64,000 bases of DNA from contig NZ_KZ454941.1 in assembly GCF_002797375.1 (NCBI RefSeq), forward strand, positions 2,434,667 to 2,498,666, in the 5' to 3' direction. The position numbers and the translations under genes were made by a program. Below the pieces are notes generated by a model that saw nothing but the letters and a program-made list of their open reading frames with translations, was not told where the DNA came from and did no database searches. The stretch comes from Bacillus sp. FJAT-42315. GTDB lineage: Bacteria; Bacillota; Bacilli; Bacillales; Domibacillaceae. Positions 36,813 through 46,502 of the stretch are shown here, piece after piece; positions within the stretch are counted from its first letter, which is position 1; the number at the start of each line of letters is the position of its first letter.

Positions 36813-37691
36813 TCATCCATTTTTAATGAGTTCATTTAAAATATCTTCACTCGTTCTCACTAGTTTCGCACCATCATTTATTAAGTCATTTGTTCCTTCT
36901 GACAAGGGATCATTAATTTTTCCAGGGATACAAAAAACATCTCTTCCTTGTTCTAAAGCACAATACGCTGTAATTAAAGATCCACTTCTTTTCCCAGCTT
37001 GTATGACTAATGTACCAAGAGAAAGCCCGCTAATGATTCGATTTCTCGCCGGGAATTGCCATTTTTCCGGGCGGGTATTTGGAGGATATTCGGATAAGAT
37101 AAGTTGAGTTTTCGCCATTTCACGAGCAAATGAAACATTCTCTGCTGGATAAAGATGCTGAAATCCCCCAGCAATTACGGCGATCGTCCGACCAGATAGC
37201 TTCATCGCCTCTTTATGGGCAAATATATCTATTCCTTTTGCTAAACCACTCACGATCACACACTGATGTTCGACAAGTTTCGGCATAAGCAATTGAATCG
37301 ACTGTAATCCGTATTCATCAGCTTTCCTAGCGCCAACGATTGCTAATTTCCGTTCAAATGATAGTAAAGAGAGATCTCCTAATGCATATAAGCCCCAAGG
37401 AGGTTGCGGAAGATACGATAAAAGTTTGGGGTATTTCTCACTATATAAGGGAATAAAGGATATTTTTTTAGATTCATACACTTGGAGAGTGGGTTCAATA
37501 GGTTGTTGTAGATGTTTAATAATCTGAGAGGATTGAGGGCTTGAGATGTTTAATAACGAAGAATAATAAGAAGATGAATAATTATACAGTTCGTCTAAAT
37601 TCGGGTCTTTTTTTAGTAATAAATAAATCGATTTCCAACCGATCCATGGACAATGCTGTAAGTGGATAAGTTTTTTTGTGAACAGGTCCAA
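36813..37691 (-). CDS. dprA: DNA processing protein DprA (Smf)
   Basis: DprA loads RecA on incoming single-stranded DNA during transformation. The 292-residue protein has a Rossmann core with LAIVGARKADEYG, GLAKGIDIFAHKEAM, AVIAGG and FPARNRIISGLS, and the GSLITA-type motif RSGSLITAYCALEQGR. An N-terminal SAM-like part is present but the C-terminal winged helix is absent, as in many Bacillus DprA. The start is TTG with AAGGAGGAG upstream. It lies between sucD and topA, the conserved location. Confidence 0.95.
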   Translation of the reverse strand: MDLFTKKLIHLQHCPWIGWKSIYLLLKKDPNLDELYNYSSSYYSSLLNISSPQSSQIIKHLQQPIEPTLQVYESKKISFIPLYSEKYPKLLSYLPQPPWGLYALGDLSLLSFERKLAIVGARKADEYGLQSIQLLMPKLVEHQCVIVSGLAKGIDIFAHKEAMKLSGRTIAVIAGGFQHLYPAENVSFAREMAKTQLILSEYPPNTRPEKWQFPARNRIISGLSLGTLVIQAGKRSGSLITAYCALEQGRDVFCIPGKINDPLSEGTNDLINDGAKLVRTSEDILNELIKNG

Positions 37692-37787
37692 GATGAACTC
37701 CTCCTTTTTTAAATGATATTGTTTTCGATTATTTTCGACTTATTTCAATGAGCTAAAAAGCAACGCTATACACCTTAATAGCAGAAA

Positions 37788-37815
37788 CAGCCTCACGTCT
37801 TATGATATGAGGCTG
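37788..37815 (-). terminator. Likely terminator after sucD
   Basis: Perfect 8-bp stem CAGCCTCA (37788-37795) and TGAGGCTG (37808-37815) with a 12-nt loop, 30 bases past the sucD stop. The downstream minus strand reads TTTCTGCTATT, a poor T-run, so termination may be partial. Confidence 0.6.
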
Positions 37816-37844
37816 CTGTCTACTGTCATTATATTAAGTATGAA

Positions 37845-38747
37845 TTAATGAGTTTTACACTCGTCATAAATACCTTTTTCTTTAATTACTTCGATTAACG
37901 TTTCACCCATAACAGATGGTGTTTCAGCTACTTTAATGCCGCATTCGTTCATTACGCGGATTTTTTCGTCAGCTGTACCTTTTCCGCCTGAGATAATCGC
38001 ACCAGCGTGGCCCATGCGTTTTCCTGGAGGTGCTGTACGTCCACCGATAAAGCCAACAACTGGCTTCGTCATGTTTTCTTTTACCCATAATGCTGCTTCT
38101 TCTTCAGCCGTTCCGCCGATTTCACCAATCATGATCACAGCTTTTGTTTCTGGATCTTCATTGAATGCTTTTAATACATCAATGAAATCTGTTCCATTTA
38201 CAGGGTCTCCACCGATTCCAACAGCTGTTGTTTGACCGATGCCAGCTTGTGATAATTGATGAACTGCTTCATAAGTTAATGTACCAGAGCGGGAAACAAC
38301 GCCAACATGACCTTTTGTATGAATGTAACCAGGCATGATACCAATTTTACATTCGCCAGGCGTGATGACACCAGGGCAGTTTGGTCCAACTAAGCGAGTT
38401 TTCTTATCTTGCATATAGCGTTTTACTTTCACCATATCAAGAACCGGAATATGCTCTGTAATACAAATAACTAAATCAAGTTCAGCGTCTACTGCTTCAA
38501 CAATCGCATCTGCAGCAAATGGAGCTGGAACGTAAATGACAGAAGCATTTGCTCCAGTTGCTTTCACAGCATCTGCTACTGTATTGAATACAGGAACTCC
38601 TTCTACTTCTGTTCCACCTTTACCAGGCGTTACTCCACCAACGATTTGCGTGCCGTACTCAAGCATTTGCTTTGTATGGAAAAGAGCAGTAGAACCAGTA
38701 ATACCTTGAACGATTACTTTCGTATCTTTATTAATAAATACACTCAT
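37845..38747 (-). CDS. sucD: Succinyl-CoA synthetase alpha subunit
   Basis: SucD with SucC converts succinyl-CoA, ADP and phosphate to succinate, CoA and ATP in the TCA cycle. The 300-residue protein has the CoA-binding Rossmann fold with [27 protein letters not shown] and the phospho-histidine His247 in [11 protein letters not shown]. It follows sucC by 36 bases as one operon. Confidence 0.98.
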   Translation of the reverse strand: MSVFINKDTKVIVQGITGSTALFHTKQMLEYGTQIVGGVTPGKGGTEVEGVPVFNTVADAVKATGANASVIYVPAPFAADAIVEAVDAELDLVICITEHIPVLDMVKVKRYMQDKKTRLVGPNCPGVITPGECKIGIMPGYIHTKGHVGVVSRSGTLTYEAVHQLSQAGIGQTTAVGIGGDPVNGTDFIDVLKAFNEDPETKAVIMIGEIGGTAEEEAALWVKENMTKPVVGFIGGRTAPPGKRMGHAGAIISGGKGTADEKIRVMNECGIKVAETPSVMGETLIEVIKEKGIYDECKTH

Positions 38748-38783
38748 GCCTATACCTGCCTTTCTATTGTCAACTCTCCGAAA

Positions 38784-39947
38784 TTATTTGCCAACAAGCT
38801 CAACGATTTTTTGTGCGCCATCAGCCATAGACTCAGCAGCCACAATATCGATATCAGATTCACTCAAAATTTGCTTTCCTAAGTCAACGTTCGTTCCTTC
38901 TAAACGCACCACTAATGGTACTGAAAGACCGACTTGTTTTGCCGCTTCCACGACACCAGTTGCGATAATATCACATTTCATAATTCCACCGAAAATGTTA
39001 ACGAAAATTCCTTTAACGTTTTGGTCAGAAAGAATGATTTTGAATGCTTCTGTTACCTTTTCAGCTGTTGCACCGCCCCCAACATCAAGGAAGTTAGCTG
39101 GGTCTCCACCGTAGTGCTTAATGATGTCCATCGTTGCCATCGCAAGACCTGCACCATTAACCATACAACCGATGTTACCATCAAGAGAGATATAGCTTAA
39201 GTCGTATTTAGATGCTTCGATTTCTTTCGGATCTTCTTCTGCTAAATCACGGAAATCTTGAATATCTTTATGGCGGTATAATGCGTTAGAATCAAAGTTC
39301 CATTTCGCATCTAAAGCCATTACATTGCCGTCACCTGTAACCACTAGTGGGTTAATCTCAGCGATTGAAGCGTCTTTTTCAACAAATGCTGCGTAAAGAC
39401 CCATCATGAATTTTACTGCTTTGTTCACAAGCTTCGCAGGGATGTTAATGTTAAACGCGATACGACGCGCTTGATATGGCATTAATCCTGTTACTGGATC
39501 AATTACTTCTTTGAAAATTTTCTCAGGAGTAGCTTCTGCCACTTCTTCAATTTCCGTTCCACCTTCTTCAGAAGCCATTAATACAACTTTTGAAGTCGCA
39601 CGATCAAGAACAAGACCGATGTAATATTCCTTCTGGATATCACAACCTTCTTCAATCAGTAAGCGCTTTACTTCTGTTCCGTCTGGACCGTTTTGATGCG
39701 TGATAAGCGTTTTGCCTAAAATTTCTTCTGCATATGTACGCACTTCTTCAAGATTTTTTGCTACTTTTACTCCACCCGCTTTACCGCGGCCACCTGCATG
39801 AATTTGCGCTTTAACAACACAGATCTCTGTGCCTAATTCTTTCGCTACTTCAACTGCTTCTTCAACAGAGAAAGCAACTTTACCGTTTGGAACGGCTACC
39901 CCGTAACTTCTGAGGATTTCCTTACCTTGATACTCATGGATATTCAT
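38784..39947 (-). CDS. sucC: Succinyl-CoA synthetase beta subunit
   Basis: SucC holds the nucleotide-binding and succinate-binding sites of succinyl-CoA synthetase. The start is at the ATG at 39947 ([17 protein letters not shown]), 15 codons inside the longest frame, with TAGGAGG eight bases upstream; length 387. It has an ATP-grasp domain with [14 protein letters not shown] and EINPLVV, and the C-terminal [12 protein letters not shown] and [10 protein letters not shown]. Confidence 0.98.
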   Translation of the reverse strand: MNIHEYQGKEILRSYGVAVPNGKVAFSVEEAVEVAKELGTEICVVKAQIHAGGRGKAGGVKVAKNLEEVRTYAEEILGKTLITHQNGPDGTEVKRLLIEEGCDIQKEYYIGLVLDRATSKVVLMASEEGGTEIEEVAEATPEKIFKEVIDPVTGLMPYQARRIAFNINIPAKLVNKAVKFMMGLYAAFVEKDASIAEINPLVVTGDGNVMALDAKWNFDSNALYRHKDIQDFRDLAEEDPKEIEASKYDLSYISLDGNIGCMVNGAGLAMATMDIIKHYGGDPANFLDVGGGATAEKVTEAFKIILSDQNVKGIFVNIFGGIMKCDIIATGVVEAAKQVGLSVPLVVRLEGTNVDLGKQILSESDIDIVAAESMADGAQKIVELVGK

Positions 39948-39990
39948 ACTGATCCTCCTATCAATCTCAAAAAAAGTAGACTGCGCTTTC

Positions 39991-40019
39991 ATTGTATATA
40001 AAGTCGGTATTCATGTCTA
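39991..40019 (-). promoter_or_regulatory. Sigma-A promoter of sucCD
   Basis: Minus strand: -35 TAGACA at 40019-40014, 17-bp spacer, -10 TACAAT at 39996-39991, each one base from consensus. It lies about 45 bases upstream of the sucC ATG. The remaining 148 bp to the ylqH stop show no clear terminator. Confidence 0.7.
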
Positions 40020-40167
40020 CAATTTGTACATATTTTTGTTCATAGTTTCAATTTTTTATCTTTTCATATTATTCCGTTGTTTTCGAACTTTTCTATAACA
40101 ATGGAATGTAAGTCACGCAGCCCTTTTTTATATTGTCCCAGATCGCAAAGTTTACACCTATTTTTTG

Positions 40168-40437
40168 TTATTTCTTCTGCTGATCTAATCGATAAATAAA
40201 GGCAAACACTTCAGCCACTGCTTGATATAGCTCCTCTGGAATCGACTCGTTAATCTCGAGCTTACCTAAAATTTCAACCAAGCTCGGGTCTTCCTGGATT
40301 GGGATATTATGTTCTTCAGCTTTTAGAATAATGTTTTCAGCGATTTTCCCTTTTCCTTTTGCTAACAGTGTTGGAGCTTGTTGTCCTGGCTGATAAGATA
40401 AAGCGGCCGCTTGCATTCTTTTTTCTTCTTTTTTCAT
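40168..40437 (-). CDS. ylqH: Stand-alone FlhB C-terminal-domain-like protein (YlqH)
   Basis: The 89-residue protein resembles the part of FlhB that lies after its NPTH cleavage site: AAALSYQPGQQAPTLLAKGKG aligns with FlhB residues 279 onward, and IPEELYQAVAEVFAFIYRL matches the FlhB end. It has no membrane segments and no NPTH. B. subtilis YlqH is the same kind of protein and its job is unknown. The ATG overlaps the ylqG stop by four bases, so the two are translationally coupled. A role in type III export specificity is possible but unproven. Confidence 0.9.
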   Translation of the reverse strand: MKKEEKRMQAAALSYQPGQQAPTLLAKGKGKIAENIILKAEEHNIPIQEDPSLVEILGKLEINESIPEELYQAVAEVFAFIYRLDQQKK

Positions 40438-42323
40438 ATTCGAATGTCCACTCCTGCATAGACCTGTTCGTTCATAACTTGAACGAAAGGTAGCACCTTC
40501 TTCTCCTCAGATTGTTTAAATTGCACCGTTGACAATTGATATCCTTTCGCTTCCACTCCTGCTTTTAACATCGGTAACATTGGAACCGCCATCGTTTGAA
40601 TCCCAGGAGTATCGTTGAAGATTTGCAAACTAATGATTCGGTTTTGCACTTGCATATCAATCACCGTTTCCTGTAAATGTTCAAGATTTAAGTAAAATAA
40701 CACACGGCAATAGTCCGCATCTAACTGACCGTTTTCTTTTTTTCTTCCTGACCATTGCAACGTTAAATCTGTTTGAAATCCAAATAAGTTTAAAGGAGCT
40801 TGCATAATCAGCTGCTGCAGCGGACCATTTTCAGCGGACAAAATATGTTGGGCGTTTATTCGGCCAATCATTTTCTCAGCGAGGTCTCTTGTCGATAATG
40901 GTATCTCCTCTCCTAGCAACTTTAATAGTTGCGTCTTCATCATTTGTTCTACATTGACATCTCCTGTTCGTTTCGCACCAAGAATGGCTTCTAAATCGAT
41001 CCCTAGAGAAATAAAAGCCTCTTTCATTAAAACATAGGCTTCTTTTCCTATCATTTGCATTCTCGCTTGATTGTCGACTGATGACTGTACTTGTTGAAAC
41101 AATGCTTCTTCTGGAGTAAGCGCTACTTGTGGTTTCGCGACAATAGTCGCCGCTTCTTGTCGAAAATTCTGGATCATCGACTCCTGTTCTTGATTGAAAA
41201 GTAACGCTAGCCCCTTCAACGCTTCTGGATGATTGTCATTGAATGCCATCAGTTTCGTTGCTAATTTAAAAATGGCTGGAAGTTGCTCTTGCGGCCGTTT
41301 ATTTTCTTTTAAAGCCGATACGAGTAAGTCGATCTCGTCAACGACTTCCTGTGGTATAGCTAGTTGCTGTGAGACATTTAACAATGCCTGTCGTAGCCTG
41401 TCAACCGCTTTATCGCTAGGCTCAGCCATCATTTGAGTGATAGCCGCTTGTAATTGATTGACTGTTGCTGGAATCGGTAGCTTCTGAGCATTTCCGCTCA
41501 TCTCAGCCGCCTTTGTATCATTGGCCTTCCATTGCTGAACAACGGCTTCTAAAGCTCCTTGTATTGTCGTTGCTGAGCTAGGCACAAGCCCTAATGATTT
41601 TAATAAAAGAAAAGCCTGATTTTTTTCAGCGCTCGAATGAGTTGATTGAGTAGCCATGTCGATTAAAGTCGTCAATGCCTGTTGCATAGTGCGTGCCATT
41701 ACTGGTTGTTGCCATTCCTTAATAGCCTTCAATAATTGAACAGCGGTCTCAGATGGATTAGAGAAATTTTGTAAGTTCGCTGCTAACTGTTCCGTCAGCT
41801 TGCCAAAACTAACTGGCGACTGCGCGGTGATTAATGCTTGAAAGATATCTTTCGTCAGCGGCAACGAACGATCAATCATCACTTTTAGTGCTTGCATCCC
41901 TTCGTTAATTCCTGATTTCGCTAACCATTCTCCTGCTTTCACAACCATGTCTTTCGTCAGCGGTAGACCTTCTTTAATCATCATTTGTACAAAAGCCTTA
42001 TTTTCTTTCGTCAGCGGTAGCATCAACTGTTTTAAAATCGACTCCGCCAATTGCTGTATGCCATCTCTCGGTGAGTTCGGAGCGGCCATTACCTTTAACT
42101 CAAGACCATTCTCTACAGAGGTCACATTAAACCAGTAACGTTCTCCGGCTTGTAATGGTGTTTCTAGCTTAGCAATTAGCTTGTTAGAGCCCACCATCAC
42201 CTCCGCCATATCATTAGAAAGAATTTTTACCACTTTTCCAGAAAAAATTTGCCCCTCACTTAATTGCAAAGGCTTTTCCTTGCCCATTAGACTTTTATTT
42301 GCTGCCATTAGCTCAATATTCAA
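40434..42323 (-). CDS. ylqG: Large FliK-like protein of unknown function (YlqG)
   Basis: The 629-residue protein is in the position of B. subtilis ylqG. It has no signal peptide or membrane segment. The N-terminus (about 1-85) looks like a small beta-rich domain, the middle is alanine/glutamine-rich helix with LPLTK repeated at 102-106, 120-124 and 154-158, and the C-terminus (about 530-625) has the pattern of the FliK hook domain (LNLEHLQETVIDMQVQNRIISL). The start is TTG with AGGAGG upstream. Function unknown. Confidence 0.85.
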   Translation of the reverse strand: MNIELMAANKSLMGKEKPLQLSEGQIFSGKVVKILSNDMAEVMVGSNKLIAKLETPLQAGERYWFNVTSVENGLELKVMAAPNSPRDGIQQLAESILKQLMLPLTKENKAFVQMMIKEGLPLTKDMVVKAGEWLAKSGINEGMQALKVMIDRSLPLTKDIFQALITAQSPVSFGKLTEQLAANLQNFSNPSETAVQLLKAIKEWQQPVMARTMQQALTTLIDMATQSTHSSAEKNQAFLLLKSLGLVPSSATTIQGALEAVVQQWKANDTKAAEMSGNAQKLPIPATVNQLQAAITQMMAEPSDKAVDRLRQALLNVSQQLAIPQEVVDEIDLLVSALKENKRPQEQLPAIFKLATKLMAFNDNHPEALKGLALLFNQEQESMIQNFRQEAATIVAKPQVALTPEEALFQQVQSSVDNQARMQMIGKEAYVLMKEAFISLGIDLEAILGAKRTGDVNVEQMMKTQLLKLLGEEIPLSTRDLAEKMIGRINAQHILSAENGPLQQLIMQAPLNLFGFQTDLTLQWSGRKKENGQLDADYCRVLFYLNLEHLQETVIDMQVQNRIISLQIFNDTPGIQTMAVPMLPMLKAGVEAKGYQLSTVQFKQSEEKKVLPFVQVMNEQVYAGVDIRI

Positions 42324-42335
42324 GGTACGCCCCTC

Positions 42336-43112
42336 CTATTGTTTCGCTGTTTCGACCATTTCTTTCACAGGTGCAAAGCTTTTGCGGTGAATCTGACTTG
42401 GTCCAAATGCTTTCAGTCCTTCTAAATGTTCTTTCGTACCGTAGCCCATATTTTTTTCAAATCCATAATGCGGGTAAATTAGTGCATATTCTTTCATCAA
42501 TCGATCTCTCGTTACTTTCGCCACGACGGAAGCAGCGGCAATCGAAACACTATGCGCATCACCTTTAATAATAGATGTTTGACCGATCGGTACATCCAGC
42601 TTCATCGCATCGATCAGCAAATGCTCCGGTGGCGTTTTTAGCGCAGAAGCGGCCGCTTTCATCGCCTGCTTTGTCGCTTCATAAATGTTTAACTGATCGA
42701 TGTCTTCTGAGGATATAATCCCAACGCCTACGTCTGCTTGTTCTATAATCACGTCATAAAACTGCTCTCTTTTTGCTTCACTTAGCTTCTTTGAATCATT
42801 TAACCCCGGTAAATAAAAATTCAAAGGCAGGATGACGGCCGCGGCTACGACTGGACCCGCTAGTGGCCCTCGTCCAACTTCATCAATTCCTGCTATGTAT
42901 GTCATGCCTTGGTCAATGAGTGATTGCTCGTATTTCAGCATTTCGTTATAAATTAGGCGCTCTTTCTCAAGCTTCTCCTGCGCTTTATACCATTGCTTGA
43001 GAGCTTGTTGGACACCTTTACGCGAATCGCTTACGAACGATTGCAACTGTGGATCTTCTTTTGATTGAATGTCTTTCAATAATATTTTGACTTCAGAGAC
43101 AGATAGTGCCAT
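42336..43112 (-). CDS. rnhB: Ribonuclease HII
   Basis: RNase HII cleaves the RNA strand of RNA-DNA hybrids and single ribonucleotides in DNA. The 258-residue protein has a helical N-terminal extension (to about 70) typical of Bacillus, then the catalytic core with Asp77-Glu78 in [26 protein letters not shown] and [21 protein letters not shown]. It heads a group with ylqG-ylqH. Confidence 0.97.
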   Translation of the reverse strand: MALSVSEVKILLKDIQSKEDPQLQSFVSDSRKGVQQALKQWYKAQEKLEKERLIYNEMLKYEQSLIDQGMTYIAGIDEVGRGPLAGPVVAAAVILPLNFYLPGLNDSKKLSEAKREQFYDVIIEQADVGVGIISSEDIDQLNIYEATKQAMKAAASALKTPPEHLLIDAMKLDVPIGQTSIIKGDAHSVSIAAASVVAKVTRDRLMKEYALIYPHYGFEKNMGYGTKEHLEGLKAFGPSQIHRKSFAPVKEMVETAKQ

Positions 43113-43184
43113 ATCATTTTCCTCGCTTATTGATTGATTGCCCGACTACATTTTCTATTTATATCGGATGTTTAGGAATGAAAT

Positions 43185-43208
43185 AAAGGCCCTTTTTTAA
43201 GGACCTTT
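43185..43208 (-). terminator. Terminator at the rbgA stop
   Basis: Minus strand AAAGGTCC (43208-43201), 8-nt loop TTAAAAAA, GGGCCTTT (43192-43185) then ATTTC. One G-T wobble is needed. The stem overlaps the rbgA stop codon. Confidence 0.7.
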
Positions 43209-44076
43209 AATTTTCGTTATTAGGGAATGTATAGTCAGGATCGTCGAAAGTTAATCGACCTAGTTTTTCTCCACGAATATCACGGATAATGACTTCAGCC
43301 GTTTTGTCATAGTCGACTTCAAATTTATTCGCTAAACAACCTCTTAATTTTCCGATATGGTTAAAAACATCCACTACTTCATCATAGAGTTCGTCCATCT
43401 CATATCGTTCTTTTAATCGATCAGGGTAATGCGTTTCTAAAAAACGAAGAGCGAACATCGCTACATCTTGCAAATTTAAAATCGCATCTTTAATAGCACC
43501 AGTTAATGCTAGTTTATACCCGATTTCTTGATCTTCAAACTTTGGCCACAGGATACCTGGTGTGTCTAACAGTTCCATCTCTTTCCCTGCTTTAATCCAT
43601 TGCTGGGCTTTTGTTACACCAGGCATATTTCCTGTTTTAGCGATATTTTTTTTCGCTAATCGATTAATCAATGTAGACTTTCCAACATTCGGAATGCCGA
43701 CGATCATCGCCCGAATCGCTCTCGGTCTAATGCCGCGAGCTTTCATGCGCTCCAACTTCTCTTTTAACACTTCTTTCGCCGCTTTGCTGATCATTTGCAA
43801 TCCGCTACCAGCTTGTGAATTGATCGGCAAGGCTTTAATTCCTGCGTTCTCAAAATAAGCTAGCCATTTAGTTGTCATTGCTGGATCCGCTAAATCCGCT
43901 TTATTGAGTAAAACTAACCGCGGCTTTTGCTGGATAATCTCATCAACCATTGGATTTCTAGATGAAAGCGGAAGCCTAGCATCTACTAATTCAAAAATAA
44001 TATCTACAAGTTTTAATTTTTCAGTTACTTCTCTTCTTGCTTTTGCCATGTGGCCGGGAAACCATTGGATTGTCAA
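43207..44076 (-). CDS. rbgA: Ribosome biogenesis GTPase RbgA (YlqF)
   Basis: RbgA is a circularly permuted GTPase required for late 50S assembly. The start is the TTG at 44076 ([16 protein letters not shown]); the GTG at 44085 lies within the GGAGGTG ribosome binding site. Length 289. GTPase motifs occur in permuted order: G4 NKAD (58-61), G1 GIPNVGKS (127-134), G3 DTPG (171-174). A C-terminal ANTAR-like helical domain follows. Confidence 0.97.
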   Translation of the reverse strand: MTIQWFPGHMAKARREVTEKLKLVDIIFELVDARLPLSSRNPMVDEIIQQKPRLVLLNKADLADPAMTTKWLAYFENAGIKALPINSQAGSGLQMISKAAKEVLKEKLERMKARGIRPRAIRAMIVGIPNVGKSTLINRLAKKNIAKTGNMPGVTKAQQWIKAGKEMELLDTPGILWPKFEDQEIGYKLALTGAIKDAILNLQDVAMFALRFLETHYPDRLKERYEMDELYDEVVDVFNHIGKLRGCLANKFEVDYDKTAEVIIRDIRGEKLGRLTFDDPDYTFPNNEN

Positions 44077-44110
44077 AAGCTCCACCTCCGCTCTAAGATG
44101 TAGGTTTCAT

Positions 44111-44647
44111 TTAATCGACTAAGCGCATGCTCCCTAAAGGCCAGAAAACAACGTTTGTATCTCCGACGATTTCATCCATACTTACTGTTCCAATGTGTCG
44201 TCCATCTTTACTATAGAGACGGTTGTCACCAAGAACAAAGATTTCGCCTTCTGGCACCGTTTTACGCCCTGTGATTTCTTCTAAAGTAAAATCAGGGGTA
44301 AGCGGGCCTGGCTCTTGCTGCTTGTATTCATCTAAATAAGGTTCTTCATAGTATTTACCGTTAATATATAGTTTATCGTCTTTATACTCGACCGTATCCC
44401 CCGGAAGCCCGATGACTCGTTTAATATAGTCCTTGTTTTCGGGAGCATGAAAAACCACAATATCGAATCGTTCTGGACCACCAATTTTATTGACAATCAT
44501 CCAATCTCCATTATGCAAGGTTGGCATCATCGACTCTCCATCTACAACGATCGGTGCAATAATAAAATATCGAATGATAGCTGCAAGTCCGATTGCAATT
44601 AAAAAAGCTTTCGTCCATTCCCAAAATTCGTTTTTTTCCTTCGCCAA
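44111..44647 (-). CDS. sipS: Type I signal peptidase
   Basis: Signal peptidase I cleaves signal peptides of secreted proteins at the outer face of the membrane. The TTG at 44647 (MAKEKNEFWEW) follows AGGTGGTGG by five bases, better than the upstream start at 44659; length 178. One membrane anchor (about 12-32) is followed by catalytic Ser39 in GESMMPTLHNGD and Lys76 in YIKRVIGLPGD. The GDNR box (GDNRLYSKDGRHIG) has Gly where many have Ser. B. subtilis has no such gene between rplS and rbgA, but many other Bacillaceae do. Which B. subtilis Sip paralogue it matches is uncertain. Confidence 0.93.
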   Translation of the reverse strand: MAKEKNEFWEWTKAFLIAIGLAAIIRYFIIAPIVVDGESMMPTLHNGDWMIVNKIGGPERFDIVVFHAPENKDYIKRVIGLPGDTVEYKDDKLYINGKYYEEPYLDEYKQQEPGPLTPDFTLEEITGRKTVPEGEIFVLGDNRLYSKDGRHIGTVSMDEIVGDTNVVFWPLGSMRLVD

Positions 44648-44715
44648 AATAACCACCACCTATTTTTTATACTATAATCATATCATGTGAAAACAGAGAA
44701 AGAAAAGTAATGGGA

Positions 44716-44746
44716 TTGAAAAAGGAGCTTGTTTCCAAGCTCCTTT
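44716..44746 (-). terminator. Terminator after rplS
   Basis: Perfect 11-bp stem (44721-44731 and 44736-44746) with a 4-nt loop, followed on the minus strand by TTTTT. It lies 12 bases past the rplS stop, so rbgA and sipS downstream depend on readthrough or their own promoter. Confidence 0.9.
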
Positions 44747-44757
44747 CGCAAACCTTA

Positions 44758-45102
44758 TTATCGAATTTCTTTAATACGAGCAGCTTTACCACGAAGGTTA
44801 CGTAAGTAGTAAAGTTTCGCACGACGAACTTTACCGCGACGAATTACTTCGATTTGAGCGATTTTTGGCGTGTGAAGTGGGAATGTACGTTCCACACCAA
44901 CACCGTAAGAAATTTTGCGAACAGTGAATGTTTCGCTAATTCCGCCACCACGACGTTTGATTACTACACCTTCGAATACCTGAATACGCTCGCGAGTACC
45001 CTCGATAACTTTTACATGTACGCGAACTGTATCTCCAGGACGGAAAGATGGTAAATCTGAACGAAGTTGTTCTTGAGTAAGTTCTTGAATTAATTTTTGC
45101 AT
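44758..45102 (-). CDS. rplS: 50S ribosomal protein L19
   Basis: L19 sits at the interface of the 50S and 30S subunits. The 114-residue protein has the signature [27 protein letters not shown] and ends [16 protein letters not shown]. It is preceded by a promoter inside the trmD 3' end and a structured leader, so it can be controlled separately from trmD. Confidence 0.98.
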   Translation of the reverse strand: MQKLIQELTQEQLRSDLPSFRPGDTVRVHVKVIEGTRERIQVFEGVVIKRRGGGISETFTVRKISYGVGVERTFPLHTPKIAQIEVIRRGKVRRAKLYYLRNLRGKAARIKEIR

Positions 45103-45195
45103 TATATTCCTCTCCTTCTAACAGATGCTCTTATCGGCTTTATTTGCCCCAGCGGAACACCGTTTTGATGGGCTGTAGCGTTCGCTACAAACCAC
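45103..45195 (-). ncRNA. Candidate L19 autoregulatory mRNA leader
   Basis: The mRNA leader between the rplS promoter and ribosome binding site is about 90 nt. It starts with a perfect 16-bp palindrome (45174-45189, TGTAGCGAACGCTACA) and continues with a GC-rich stretch around GTTCCGCTGGGGC. A structured L19 leader is a known autoregulatory element in Bacillus; I infer the same here from position, size and structure, not from a model match. Confidence 0.55.
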
Positions 45196-45201
45196 TTGTA
45201 A

Positions 45202-45230
45202 ATTCTATCAAAATCGAACGAATAAATCAA
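45202..45230 (-). promoter_or_regulatory. Sigma-A promoter of rplS
   Basis: Minus strand: -35 TTGATT at 45230-45225, 17-bp spacer, -10 TAGAAT at 45207-45202. The -35 overlaps the trmD stop codon. Transcription would start near 45195, just before the leader palindrome. Confidence 0.75.
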
Positions 45231-45973
45231 GATTTTTTTTGCTGATTCCATTCTTTTATCCAAGTTAACTGTTGGTCTGTTAACGGGTATTTTTCCAATA
45301 GATCTGGTCGCCGCTCCCATGTACGTCTTAAAGATTGCTGGTCGCGCCATTCATCAATGAGCCGATGGTTGCCTGACAGTAGAACGTCTGGCACCTTGAA
45401 TCCTCGAAAATCGGCTGGTCTTGTGTACTGAGGGTGCTCAAGCAAGCCAGATGAAAAAGAGTCTAATACTGGTGAGTCTTCATTGCCTAACACATCAGGT
45501 AGCAAGCGAACGACGCTATCAACAACGACCATCGCACCGAGCTCTCCTCCCGTTAAAACGTAATCACCGATCGAAATTTCATCAGTAACAAGCTGCTCTC
45601 TAATTCTCTCATCATAGCCTTCATAGTGACCACAAATAAAAATTAAATGCTCTTCTTTAGCGAGCTCCTCCGCTTTTTGTTGCGTATATCGCTCTCCTTG
45701 CGGGCACATTAATATAATTCGAGGTTGAGAGGATGAAGCTTGCTCTTTTAAATGAGCAACCGCATCAAAAACTGGCTGTGGCTTTAATACCATCCCAGCT
45801 CCCCCACCGTACGGATAATCATCTACTGTATGATGCTTCCCTTCAGCAAACTCACGGAAATTCACGACGTTGTATTGAACTTTCCCCTTCTCAGATGCTT
45901 TTTTTAACATCGAAGAATGAAAAACACCTTCAAACATCTCCGGAAAAAGCGATAACACATCAATATTCATCAT
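45227..45973 (-). CDS. trmD: tRNA (guanine-37-N1)-methyltransferase TrmD
   Basis: TrmD methylates G37 of tRNA to prevent frameshifting. The 248-residue protein has the SPOUT trefoil-knot fold with [27 protein letters not shown] and the SAM-binding [16 protein letters not shown]. The start is ATG ATG overlapping the rimM stop. It belongs to the ylqD-rimM-trmD-rplS order. Confidence 0.97.
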   Translation of the reverse strand: MMNIDVLSLFPEMFEGVFHSSMLKKASEKGKVQYNVVNFREFAEGKHHTVDDYPYGGGAGMVLKPQPVFDAVAHLKEQASSSQPRIILMCPQGERYTQQKAEELAKEEHLIFICGHYEGYDERIREQLVTDEISIGDYVLTGGELGAMVVVDSVVRLLPDVLGNEDSPVLDSFSSGLLEHPQYTRPADFRGFKVPDVLLSGNHRLIDEWRDQQSLRRTWERRPDLLEKYPLTDQQLTWIKEWNQQKKS

Positions 45974-46488
45974 GATAAAAGCCCTTCCATCGGCTCAATA
46001 ATGATCACTTTCTCCTTTGTATCTACCTTTTTGACAATCTGTTCGATATAAGGGATATATTGATCTTTTCCTTTTTCTCCTTTAACAACCCACACATCAT
46101 TGGCACCCGGTGTTAGAACCTCTTTTACTTTACCCACTTCTTCACCATCGATCGTTTGCACAGTACAACCGATGATTTCATGAAAGTAATATTCTCCTTC
46201 TGGTAACTCACCGAGCTGACTTTCTTTAATTTTTAATAAGGCGCCTTTTAACGGCTCTACTTGATTAATATTGTGAAACCCTTCTAACGTCAGCAAGTCA
46301 AAATTTTTATGTTTACGATGAGAAGTAATGATGACAGGCTTCCCTTCTGTTTCCTCCGACATAAACAAGTAAAGAACATTGCCTACCTTATATCTTTCAT
46401 CTGGAAAATCTGTTCGTGAAATCACTCTTATTTCTCCTTGGACCCCATGAGTATTCACGATTTTTCCAACATTAAACCATTTTTCCAC
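45970..46488 (-). CDS. rimM: 16S rRNA processing protein RimM
   Basis: RimM assists maturation of the 30S head and binds S19. The GTG at 46488 ([19 protein letters not shown]) is chosen because the GTG at 46500 lies within the AGAGGTG ribosome binding site; length 172. It has an N-terminal RimM beta-barrel and a C-terminal PRC-barrel domain with [21 protein letters not shown] and [10 protein letters not shown]. Confidence 0.94.
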   Translation of the reverse strand: MEKWFNVGKIVNTHGVQGEIRVISRTDFPDERYKVGNVLYLFMSEETEGKPVIITSHRKHKNFDLLTLEGFHNINQVEPLKGALLKIKESQLGELPEGEYYFHEIIGCTVQTIDGEEVGKVKEVLTPGANDVWVVKGEKGKDQYIPYIEQIVKKVDTKEKVIIIEPMEGLLS

Positions 46489-46502
46489 CTTGTGTTTCAC
46501 CT

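Noticed and set aside
36635-36826. 63-codon plus-strand ORF in the dprA-topA gap
   Set aside because: GTG start without a ribosome site, covers the topA promoter region, no resemblance to known proteins.
41849-42020. Possible CRISPR-like short repeats
   Set aside because: The three copies are unevenly spaced and in frame, encoding LPLTK inside ylqG.
45102-45350. 82-codon minus-strand ORF with an Arg-rich end
   Set aside because: Overlaps the trmD 3' end in another frame and runs through the rplS promoter and leader; no family resemblance.
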